DNA of 7,064 bases. Source: DATBAK01 sp036787815. Lineage in GTDB: Bacteria > Actinomycetota > Acidimicrobiia > IMCC26256 > PALSA-610. The notes below the pieces were generated by a model. That model made no database searches. It saw nothing but the letters and a program-made list of their open reading frames with translations, and was not told where the DNA came from. The position numbers and the translations under genes were made by a program. This document shows, one piece after another, positions 1 to 6,340 of this stretch. The DNA is taken from contig DAIQOP010000205.1 in assembly GCA_036787815.1 (NCBI GenBank), forward strand, positions 1 to 7,064, in the 5' to 3' direction. Position 1 is the first letter of the stretch. Each line of letters opens with the position of its first letter.

Positions 1-488
1 GTCACGGCTACTGGCTCGTGGCGAGCGACGGTGGCATCTTCAGCTACGGCGACGCGCACTTCTACGGCTCGACCGGCGGGATCCATCTCAACCGGCCGAT
101 CGTGGGGATGGCGACGACGCCGACCGGTCACGGCTACTGGCTCGTGGCGAGCGACGGTGGCATCTTCAGCTACGGCGACGCCGCGTTCTACGGGTCGACC
201 GGCGCGATCCACCTGAACCGCCCGATCGTCGGCATCGCGCACTCGCGCAGCGGGCACGGCTACTGGATGGTCGCGAGCGACGGTGGCATCTTCACCTTCG
301 GCGACGCGTCGTTCCACGGGTCGGCCGGGGGCACACCGCTCGCGAGCTCGATCGTCGGTGTCGCGGCGACGGCGACGGGTCAGGGCTACTGGCTCGCCGA
401 AGCAGGCGGCACGGTGCACAGCTACGGCGACGCCGGTTACGCCAACCCCGTCACCGGGGCCCGGATCGTCGACGAACTGCAGGCGTGA
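1..488 (+). CDS. Tandem 42-residue repeat protein, 3' end (5'-truncated)
   Basis: The reading frame is open from base 3 with no start of its own, so the gene begins upstream of the window; the GTG at 18 is just the Val of the repeat motif. The visible 161 residues are three full 42-residue repeats and one shortened, diverged copy. Each full repeat starts H-G-Y-W, carries (V)ASDGGIF and the YGDA or FGDA turn, then a FYGS/FHGS motif and a final IVG segment. Regular Gly-Asp turns between aromatic and hydrophobic strands suggest a beta-rich fold, perhaps propeller-like, though this is inference. I recall such repeats from hypothetical secreted or cell-wall proteins of Acidimicrobiia, but any signal peptide would lie outside the window. 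The last repeat loses the ASDGG core (AEAGG instead) and ends in a short IVDELQA tail, so the C-terminus is natural. The molecular function is unknown. The gene is convergent with the glycosyltransferase at 489-2282, with no spacer. Confidence 0.8.
   Translation, partial: HGYWLVASDGGIFSYGDAHFYGSTGGIHLNRPIVGMATTPTGHGYWLVASDGGIFSYGDAAFYGSTGAIHLNRPIVGIAHSRSGHGYWMVASDGGIFTFGDASFHGSAGGTPLASSIVGVAATATGQGYWLAEAGGTVHSYGDAGYANPVTGARIVDELQA
3..488 (+). repeat. 126-nt (42-codon) tandem repeats inside the repeat-protein gene
   Basis: Units begin at 3, 129, 255 and 381, in perfect 126-nt register; the fourth is cut to 108 nt by the stop codon. Bases 1-55 and 127-181 are identical over 55 nt, including synonymous positions. 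A shorter core of 22 nt (from 21, 147 and 273) is shared by the first three units. The fourth unit keeps only the GYWL and SYGDA parts. Identity at silent positions points to recent duplication or gene conversion rather than protein-level selection alone. Confidence 0.9.
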
Positions 489-491
489 TCA
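486..491. other. Abutting convergent stop codons forming a TGATCA palindrome
   Basis: The plus-strand repeat gene stops with TGA at 486-488. The minus-strand glycosyltransferase stops with TGA read from 491-489 (TCA on the plus strand). The stops touch with no base between them, so any transcription terminator for either gene must lie inside the other gene's coding region. I see no convincing one. Confidence 0.85.
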
Positions 492-2282
492 CTCGCTCGG
501 ACGGTAGAGGGATTCGTAGCGGTCGGTGACGGCGTCGAGGCTGTACCGGCGCACGGCATCGCGGGCGCCGGCACCGAGGCGGGTCCGGTACGCGTGATCT
601 TCGAGGGCGGTGAGGGCGTCGGCGAGATCGCGCGGATCGTTGCTGGGTGGAACGATGCCCGACGACGCGTCGAGCACCTGGTCGCCCGCGGCGCTCGCCG
701 GCGCGACGCACGCGAGCCCGCAGGCCATCGCTTCGAGCAGGCTGTTGGGGAGCCCCTCGCGATCTGAGGGCAGCACGAACACGTCGGCGGCGTAGAGGTA
801 CGGGCGCACGTCGGGCACCGCGCCGGGGAACTCGACACGGTCTTCGAGCCCCGCCCGCTTCACCTGCGCCCGCAACGCCGCGCGCCGGTCGTCGAGATCG
901 GCGCGGCTGTCGCCGACGAGGAACAGTCGGGCGTCGACTCCGGCGCGCACCCGCATCTCGATCGCGTCGACGAGTCGATCGACCCGCTTCAGCGCGCGCA
1001 GGTGGCCGGTGTAGACGACCGCGAGCTGATCGTCGGTGATCCCGAGTCGTGCACGCGCCGCGCGCCGCTCCTCGGGGTCGGGTGGGTGGAAGGCCTCGAG
1101 ATCGACGGGCGTGGGGATCACCGCGACCTTGTCGATCCCCATCGCGGTCAGCTCGTCGCGGAGCGCCGGGGTGAGCGCGACGTGGGTCACGTTGCGCATC
1201 ACGCGCCGGCGGCCGGCCCGCACCAGCGCGCGGGCCGGGCGACCCGTCGGCGCGAGCACGTCGGTCGCGTCGCCGAGGCCGGCCCAGCACATGGCCGTGC
1301 GATCGGACACGCCCGCGAGCCACGCGCTCAGCACGAAGTCGGGGTACATGATCACCTGCACGACGTCGATCGAGCGACGGTGACGGCGCAACCACCACGC
1401 GAGCCGCAACACGAGCAGCTTCATGGCGGTGCGGTTGCGGTGGACGGGGCCGAGGCGGCGCACGGTGACCGCGCCGCTCTGCTCACGCTGCGGCCAGGTG
1501 CGGTCGAGTCGTTGGGTGACGATCGTCACCGTTGCGCCGCGGGCCGCGATTGCCTCCGCCTGGTTGCGGCTCTGGCGGGTCGTCCCGCCGATGGTCGGCT
1601 CGAAGTCGGGGACGGCGAAGACGACCGAACGGCGGTGCAGGCTCGCGCCCCGGCTCCCGCTCGTTCTTGTGAGCGCGTCGAGCGCGTCGACGAGGCGTTC
1701 GGTGTCGACCGGCGCGCCCGCGTCGCCGATGTTTTCGACGGGGATCGCTGCGGCGTTCGCAGCCGCGTCGGTCACCCGGCCGGAGGTGAGCGCGAGGTCG
1801 ACCGTCGCCGCGACGTCGGTGAGCAGCGCGCGCGCCCGCCGGCCGGTGACCGGTTCCACGGCGAGCCACGCGATCAGCGGTCGCGCGCTCGGCGATCCGG
1901 TCCGGGTGGTCGACAGTGCCGCGACGGCGTCGAGGCTCGCGGTGACGATCACATCGGCGCCGGCGACCGCGGCGCGGAGCGCGTCGGCGCCCCGGCTCGC
2001 GCGCCGGCGGGCTGCGGCGGTGCCGTACAGAGACGGCGCCCACGGCTCGAGGTCGGGAACGCTCGTATGGGCGAGATTGCGGGCGGTCGTCGCGCCGACC
2101 GCCGAGCCGTCGGGCCCCGCGACGCGAACGGTCCAGCCCCGCGCCGCGGCGTGCTGCAGTGCGTCGAGCACTTCGGCGTCACCCGGGCCGAGGTTGGGCG
2201 CGGCGAGCAGGCCGACGAGCGTCGGGCGGCGCCGCACATCGGCAGGGTCGCGCGTCGCGGTCGTCGCGCGCTCGTCGTTCAC
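489..2282 (-). CDS. GT4 glycosyltransferase with an extra N-terminal GT-B-like half domain
   Basis: Predicted 597-residue cytoplasmic glycosyltransferase that would add a sugar from an activated donor during polysaccharide repeat-unit assembly; donor and acceptor cannot be read from the sequence. Residues about 218-597 form a complete GT-B enzyme. The acceptor domain begins VVFAVPDFEPTIGG (220-233), the linker is IPTPVDLEAF (389-398), and the donor domain has GHLRALKR (426-433), LVGD (455-458) and the GT4 E-x7-E pair E509/E517 in EGLPNSLLE. Residues 1-210 are extra and resemble a second acceptor domain lacking its own donor domain, making the protein far longer than the usual 350-420 residues. 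The GTG start at 2282-2280 was chosen because it overlaps the upstream TGA as GTGA, implying translational coupling; the longer open frame to 2543 would run 265 nt into the upstream gene and gives an Arg-rich, low-complexity extension. It is the last gene of the minus-strand group. Confidence 0.88.
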   Translation of the reverse strand: MNDERATTATRDPADVRRRPTLVGLLAAPNLGPGDAEVLDALQHAAARGWTVRVAGPDGSAVGATTARNLAHTSVPDLEPWAPSLYGTAAARRRASRGADALRAAVAGADVIVTASLDAVAALSTTRTGSPSARPLIAWLAVEPVTGRRARALLTDVAATVDLALTSGRVTDAAANAAAIPVENIGDAGAPVDTERLVDALDALTRTSGSRGASLHRRSVVFAVPDFEPTIGGTTRQSRNQAEAIAARGATVTIVTQRLDRTWPQREQSGAVTVRRLGPVHRNRTAMKLLVLRLAWWLRRHRRSIDVVQVIMYPDFVLSAWLAGVSDRTAMCWAGLGDATDVLAPTGRPARALVRAGRRRVMRNVTHVALTPALRDELTAMGIDKVAVIPTPVDLEAFHPPDPEERRAARARLGITDDQLAVVYTGHLRALKRVDRLVDAIEMRVRAGVDARLFLVGDSRADLDDRRAALRAQVKRAGLEDRVEFPGAVPDVRPYLYAADVFVLPSDREGLPNSLLEAMACGLACVAPASAAGDQVLDASSGIVPPSNDPRDLADALTALEDHAYRTRLGAGARDAVRRYSLDAVTDRYESLYRPSE

Positions 2283-3403
2283 GCCGCCCCCGTGCCGCGG
2301 CCCGCGGTCGCGTCGGCGACCGCCGCGGCGAATCCTTCGCGGAAGCGTTCCGGCGCGAAGCGTTCGGCGTGGGCGCGGATCACCGCGCGGTCGAAGTCGG
2401 CGTCGGCGAAGCCGCGCAGCACGCGGGCCAGCGTTTCCACGTGCTCTGTATCGGTCGTGGCGGGGTAGAGCACACCGGTTGTCCCCGGAACCACGGTGTC
2501 GAGCACACCACCCACCGCGCGAGCGATCACCGGGGCGCCGCACGCCTGGGCCTCGACCGGCATGATGCCGAAGTCTTCCTCGCCGGGGAAGAGGAGCGCG
2601 CGGCAGTTCCGGTAGAGGTCGCGCATCGTGTCGTCGTCGACCCGGCCGAGGATCTCGACGGTGGGCCCGGCCGCAGCCTCGACCGCGCCGCGGGCGCGCC
2701 CGTCGCCGGCGACGACGAGCTTCACCCCGGCCCGGCTCGCGGCCGCGACCGCGAGCTCGGGTCGCTTGTAGGGCACGAGCCGGCCGGCGACGAGAAAGAA
2801 GTCACCGCGGGGCACCGAGCCGGCCGGGCCCGGCGTGTAGAACGCGGTGTCGACCGGTGGCGCCACCACCGTTGCGTCGCGCCCCCACCATCGGCGGATG
2901 CGCCCGGCGACGTGGTGCGAGTTCGCGACGATGCCCGACAGTCGCCCGGCGGCCCGGCGGTCGGCCCGCCGTTGCGTCGCCGCGAACCCGGTGAGCACCG
3001 CGCGGCCGACCGGGCCACCGATCTCGTGGCGGCGCGTGTCGGGCTCCCACAGCCAGCGCGCCGGGGAGTGGACGTACGAGACGACCGGCACGCCGGCGGG
3101 GGGACGCACCCGGTTCGCGAACGCGTGGTGGCTCGTGACGACGAGGTCGAACCCGCGCAGGTCGATGCGGCTCATCGCCAGCGGGAGCAAGGGCAACAGG
3201 TGCGCGTAGCGATCACCGCCGCGGTAGAGCTTCTGCAACGGGCTCGTGCGCACGTCGGCGTCGCGCAGCACCGGGCCGAGGGTCTCGGGGTCGCACACCG
3301 TCGTGAAGATCGGCGCATCCGGCCAGAGCAGATGGAGCTGATCGACGACGCGCTCGGAACCCGCGTACACGGTGAACTTCTCGTGCACGATCGCGACGTT
3401 CAT
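2279..3403 (-). CDS. GT4 glycosyltransferase (WbaZ-like)
   Basis: A 374-residue GT-B fold enzyme of normal family length, predicted to transfer a sugar, possibly mannose, to a lipid-linked glycan on the inner face of the membrane. The N-terminus MNVAIVHEKFTVYAGSERV (G15-S16-E17) and YVHSPARWLWEPD (110-122) are typical of the GT4 group that includes WbaZ-type mannosyltransferases. In the donor domain VAGRLVPYKR (205-214) supplies the phosphate-binding Arg208 and Lys213, AGDG lies at 232-235, and E276 and E284 of EDFGIMPVE form the E-x7-E motif. The linker is VAPPVDTAFY (180-189). The ATG at 3403-3401 gives a start right at the first beta strand, 34 nt after the upstream stop, with no clear Shine-Dalgarno sequence. 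It overlaps the next gene by 4 nt. The mannose assignment rests only on remembered similarity; the family assignment is firm. Confidence 0.92.
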   Translation of the reverse strand: MNVAIVHEKFTVYAGSERVVDQLHLLWPDAPIFTTVCDPETLGPVLRDADVRTSPLQKLYRGGDRYAHLLPLLPLAMSRIDLRGFDLVVTSHHAFANRVRPPAGVPVVSYVHSPARWLWEPDTRRHEIGGPVGRAVLTGFAATQRRADRRAAGRLSGIVANSHHVAGRIRRWWGRDATVVAPPVDTAFYTPGPAGSVPRGDFFLVAGRLVPYKRPELAVAAASRAGVKLVVAGDGRARGAVEAAAGPTVEILGRVDDDTMRDLYRNCRALLFPGEEDFGIMPVEAQACGAPVIARAVGGVLDTVVPGTTGVLYPATTDTEHVETLARVLRGFADADFDRAVIRAHAERFAPERFREGFAAAVADATAGRGTGAA

Positions 3404-3437
3404 GATGCGCCGGCCGGAGCGAAGTGGGAAGGAACTT

Positions 3438-4871
3438 TCAGGCCCGTTCGTAGGTGTCGCGCCGGCTGACCTGCGCGTTGTTCACCACCACGCCGATGAG
3501 CGTCGCGCCGGTGCGCTCGAGGGAGTCGATGAGCGTGCGCGCCGCCCGCCGCCGCGTCGACTTGGCGTCCAGCACGAGCAGTGTCGCGTCGCACTGCGCC
3601 GCGACCGCCAGCGCGTCGGCGTACACCGCGCCGGGAGGAGTGTCGACGACGACGAGCTCCGCGGAGTCGAGCGAATCGAGCACGTGGCGGAAGGCCCGGC
3701 CCCCGAGCACGCCGACCGTGTCGTTCACGGCCGAGCCGCTCGGGATGAGCTTGAGGTTGGGAATGCCCTCGACCCGGTGCAACGCCGACTGGAGATCGCT
3801 GCCCCGCAACGCGTTGCTGAGGCCGGGCTCGCGGTCGCAGCGGAGCCGCGAGTGCAGGACCGGCCGGCGCAGATCGGCGTCGATCAGCACGACCGTCGCG
3901 TCGACCGCGACCGCCGACTCCGCGAGGTGCACGGCCGCGAACGACTTGCCGGCACCGGGGTTCGGGCTCACGATCGCGATGGTGCGCGGCCGCCCGGCGC
4001 CTTCGAGGAACATGAGGTTCGTCCGGAGTGTTCGGAACGCTTCGACGACGTCGGGCCCCCGACCGCGCGGGACCATCGCGAGCACGGGGAGCCCGGTGAA
4101 GTTGGTGATCTGCTCGACGTCGTTGGTACGGGCGAAGCGGTCGCCGAAGGCGCGCACCACGACGAGGCCTTCGCCCACGAACACGAGAGCGACGAGGAAC
4201 CCGAGGAGCCCGGCCTTCTTCGGGTGCGGGGAGACCGGGCCGGTTTTGGCGATCGGCTGCGTGAGCGGCGCGACCTGGAAGCCGGAAACCCGCAGCGTGA
4301 GGTAGGTCTGCTGGGCGGTGGTGAGCTGCTGCTGCACGAAGATCTTCAGCTCGGAGTTGTTTGCCACGTTCGGCGTGCGGAGCGCGGCCTGGAAGCCGTC
4401 GATCGCCGATTGGAGGCTCGCCTTCTGTGCGTTGAGCTCGGCATCCTGCTGCGCGGCGACGAAGTCTTTCAGGGCGGCCGAGACACCGGTGGCGATCGCG
4501 ATCGCCTGCGCGGGGTCGCTCCCGGTCGCGCTCACCTTGAGGATGCCGGTCGTGGCGGTGGTCGAGACGTCGACCTGCGACTGGATGTCGTCGGTCGTCA
4601 GCGCGAGCTTCTCCTTCTTCCGCGCTTCGTCGGCGATGCCGGGGGTGTTGCCGACGGCGGCGTAGAACGACGCCCGGAAGTCGATCTGGTTGGGGTCCAC
4701 CGTCTGGGAGCTCGTGACGTCCTGGCTGGCGACGCTCAAGAGCTGATCGGCCGCGTACACCTTCGACTGGCTCGCGCTGTACCCGTAGCTCAGGGCCCCC
4801 ACGAACAGTGCCGCGACCAGGACCTTCCACCAGTTGGAGCGCAGGACGCGCAGATGATCCGTGAGGTCCAC
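3438..4871 (-). CDS. Polysaccharide co-polymerase fused to BY-kinase-type ATPase (Wzc/CapAB-like)
   Basis: A 477-residue inner-membrane protein expected to set chain length or drive export of a Wzy-made polysaccharide. Residues 1-240 are a Wzz-like module: N-terminal DLTDHLRVLRSNWW, TM1 about 15-33, an external region rich in Gln/Ala helix (about 130-190), a Pro-rich stretch (202-217) and TM2 about 220-239. Residues 260-477 are a cytoplasmic P-loop domain. They contain EAFRTLRTNL (277-286, the E-x2-R-x2-R oligomerisation motif of BY-kinases), Walker A PNPGAGKS (303-310), Walker A' VVLIDADLRRP (327-337) and Walker B LVVVDTPPG (406-414). The C-terminus lacks the usual tyrosine cluster; only Tyr474 lies near the end. 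The GTG start at 4871-4869 is the first in-frame start and gives the expected N-terminus. It leads the minus-strand group, 34 nt ahead of the next gene, and is divergent from the polymerase-like gene. A chromosome-partition ATPase is excluded by the N-terminal Wzz module. Confidence 0.93.
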   Translation of the reverse strand: MDLTDHLRVLRSNWWKVLVAALFVGALSYGYSASQSKVYAADQLLSVASQDVTSSQTVDPNQIDFRASFYAAVGNTPGIADEARKKEKLALTTDDIQSQVDVSTTATTGILKVSATGSDPAQAIAIATGVSAALKDFVAAQQDAELNAQKASLQSAIDGFQAALRTPNVANNSELKIFVQQQLTTAQQTYLTLRVSGFQVAPLTQPIAKTGPVSPHPKKAGLLGFLVALVFVGEGLVVVRAFGDRFARTNDVEQITNFTGLPVLAMVPRGRGPDVVEAFRTLRTNLMFLEGAGRPRTIAIVSPNPGAGKSFAAVHLAESAVAVDATVVLIDADLRRPVLHSRLRCDREPGLSNALRGSDLQSALHRVEGIPNLKLIPSGSAVNDTVGVLGGRAFRHVLDSLDSAELVVVDTPPGAVYADALAVAAQCDATLLVLDAKSTRRRAARTLIDSLERTGATLIGVVVNNAQVSRRDTYERA

Positions 4872-4878
4872 GGCGGGG

Positions 4879-4884
4879 AGTGTA
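4879..4884 (-). promoter_or_regulatory. Predicted -10 element (TACACT) for the Wzc-like gene
   Basis: Read on the minus strand, TACACT fits the actinobacterial TANNNT consensus and is followed by 7 nt and then the GTG start. Transcription starting about 7 nt downstream would begin at or next to the start codon, so the mRNA would be leaderless. This agrees with the absence of a Shine-Dalgarno sequence. I found no good -35 hexamer at 16-18 nt spacing. Confidence 0.45.
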
Positions 4885-4933
4885 AGCGCCGACTTTGCGC
4901 GTTCGGTGCACGCTGGGCCGCGTGTCTCGGCGG

Positions 4934-4939
4934 TACCCT
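4934..4939 (+). promoter_or_regulatory. Predicted -10 element (TACCCT) for the polymerase-like gene
   Basis: TACCCT fits TANNNT and ends 9 nt before the ATG at 4949. A start site about 7 nt downstream would leave a leader of only a few bases, and no Shine-Dalgarno sequence precedes the ATG. The element also argues against the upstream in-frame TTG (4895) and GTG (4922) as starts, because both lie before it. No convincing -35 hexamer was seen. The divergent spacer 4872-4948 holds nothing else I can name. Confidence 0.42.
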
Positions 4940-4948
4940 GCGGTGGCC

Positions 4949-6340
4949 ATGCTCGCGCCGTCGATCCCGAAGTTGGGCGCGCAGCGCCGCCGGCTCCTGA
5001 TCGCGGCCGTGGTCGCGGCCGCGCTCACGGTGTACGGCGCCGGTGCCCTGATCCTGCCGGGAACGCTCTACGACCCGTTCATGGATCAATTCCTCGCGCA
5101 CGCGTCCCTGCTGCTGGTCGCGCTCCTGGCCGCGCCGGTCGGGCTCGCGATCGCCCAGCGGCCGCAGCGGGGCGTGCTCCTGCTCGTCGCGTCGGTGCCG
5201 TACTGGGGTCTCGACGCCATCCTCCCGATCCCGTCCGGCTGGAAGGAGGCACTCGCCGTCTACACGCTGCTGTGGACGGTGTTGAGCGTCGTCGCGAAGC
5301 CGCGTCCGCGCTACCCGATGCCCCGCGTCGTGCAGCCCTTCCTCGCGTACCTGGCCGTCGCCTGCGTCTCGGCCGCGGTGGTGCGGGGCACCCAGGCCGA
5401 GGTCGGGTTGAAGATCGGGTTCTTCTGGGCGCTGATGGCGGTGGTGGTGTGGCTGTGCCCGCTCAACGCCCGCGAGCGCGATTCCGTCGTCACGATCCTG
5501 ATGGCGAACGCGGTCATCACCGCGGTGGTCGGTCTGGCGCAGCAGGTGGTCGGGGCCGGCCGGTTGGTGAGCCTCGGTTACAACTACAACACGACGGTCC
5601 GGTTCACCGGGCACTTCCTCCGGTCGTTCTCGACCTTCCGCCTCCCCTTCGACTTCGGCTTCTACCTCGCGCTGGTGATCGTCCTCGGCACGTCGATCTC
5701 GTTGCACGAGCCCCGCCGGCTGCGCAGCATCCTCTTCTTCTCGACGCTGCCGATCGTCACCGCGGGCCTCCTGTTCTCGTTCGTGCGGGGCGCGTATCTC
5801 GTCGTCGCCCTCGGGCTGTTGTACCTCGCGTTCACCCGCTACCGGGCGTTGTTCCTCGGTGTGCCGATCGTGCTCCTGCTCCTGCTCTTCATCCCCGGTC
5901 AGTACGCGACCCCTGCGCTCGGCTCTTCGAGCTTCAACCAGCGCTCGCAGAGCTGGACCGACAACATCTCGACGATCTTCGACCCGATCGGCCACGGCAT
6001 CGGCACCACCGGATCGGCCGGCGCGAAGGTCGAGCAGATCCTGAAGCTGACCGGCAACGCCTACCAACCCGACAACCAGTACTTCAAGACCAACTACGAG
6101 CTCGGTGTGCTCGGTCTCTTCTTCTTCGTCTTCTTGCTGATTGCATCACTGCTCACCGCACGCTCGGCCGCGACGCGCCTCCACGGTCGAGATCAGGCGC
6201 TCGCCGAGGGTTTGAGCGCGCACATTCTCGGAGTGATCGCGGCCTGCTTCGTCGCGACCTACTTCGAGATCTTCCCGTCGGACTTCTTCTTCTGGTTACT
6301 GCTCGGAATCGTCGTGACGTGCGACCGCACATCGTCCTGA
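4949..6340 (+). CDS. O-antigen polymerase/ligase-like membrane protein (Wzy/WaaL superfamily)
   Basis: A 463-residue integral membrane protein with roughly 11-13 hydrophobic segments, predicted to polymerise lipid-linked repeat units on the outer face of the cytoplasmic membrane. Features of the O-antigen ligase domain are visible. FSFVRGAYL (about 277-285) carries Arg280 at the end of a membrane segment, and a long polar loop (about 322-378) holds GHGIGTTG (348-355) and then DNQYFKTNYELGVLGL. Family members usually have HNxxL where this protein has DNQYF (Asp375), which I take as favouring a Wzy-type polymerase over a ligase. The ATG at 4949 was chosen over the in-frame TTG 4895, GTG 4922 and GTG 4943 because the -10-like element lies just upstream and the protein then begins with a short basic segment before TM1. 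It is the first gene of the plus-strand pair and overlaps the next by 22 nt. Its partner is probably the divergent Wzc-like protein. Confidence 0.85.
   Translation: MLAPSIPKLGAQRRRLLIAAVVAAALTVYGAGALILPGTLYDPFMDQFLAHASLLLVALLAAPVGLAIAQRPQRGVLLLVASVPYWGLDAILPIPSGWKEALAVYTLLWTVLSVVAKPRPRYPMPRVVQPFLAYLAVACVSAAVVRGTQAEVGLKIGFFWALMAVVVWLCPLNARERDSVVTILMANAVITAVVGLAQQVVGAGRLVSLGYNYNTTVRFTGHFLRSFSTFRLPFDFGFYLALVIVLGTSISLHEPRRLRSILFFSTLPIVTAGLLFSFVRGAYLVVALGLLYLAFTRYRALFLGVPIVLLLLLFIPGQYATPALGSSSFNQRSQSWTDNISTIFDPIGHGIGTTGSAGAKVEQILKLTGNAYQPDNQYFKTNYELGVLGLFFFVFLLIASLLTARSAATRLHGRDQALAEGLSAHILGVIAACFVATYFEIFPSDFFFWLLLGIVVTCDRTSS

Noticed and set aside
1..254. Regular direct repeats considered as a CRISPR array
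   Set aside because: The repeats keep a 126-nt coding register, encode a conserved protein motif and have no unrelated spacers.
446..459. Perfect hairpin (5-bp stem CCCCG/CGGGG, TCAC loop) near the end of the repeat gene, considered as a terminator
   Set aside because: The stem is short, has no following U-tract on either strand and lies within codons; such hairpins are expected by chance at this GC content.
1002..2468. Long plus-strand open frame (488 codons) opposite the 489-2282 glycosyltransferase
   Set aside because: The translation is Arg/Gly/Ala/Asp-rich with no recognisable motif, and it spans two well-supported minus-strand genes; it is a high-GC shadow.
2283..2543. N-terminal extension of the long glycosyltransferase into the upstream gene
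   Set aside because: It would overlap a firm GT4 gene by 265 nt and is Arg-rich without motifs; the GTGA overlap start is far more plausible.
4895..4948. Upstream TTG 4895, GTG 4922 or GTG 4943 as the start of the polymerase-like gene
   Set aside because: The first two lie upstream of the -10-like element and add a non-membrane extension of no recognised type. GTG 4943 is only 3 nt past that element, so it would sit at or before the expected transcription start.
3372..5000. Two 542-codon open frames, one on each strand, covering the Wzc-like gene
   Set aside because: Both are low-complexity Arg- or charge-rich translations with no domains, while the 3438-4871 frame has all Walker motifs and two membrane segments.
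4790..6067. Minus-strand 425-codon open frame opposite the polymerase-like gene
   Set aside because: It is a highly charged, repetitive Arg/Glu/Asp translation typical of antisense frames in GC-rich genes; the opposite strand has clear membrane segments and family motifs.
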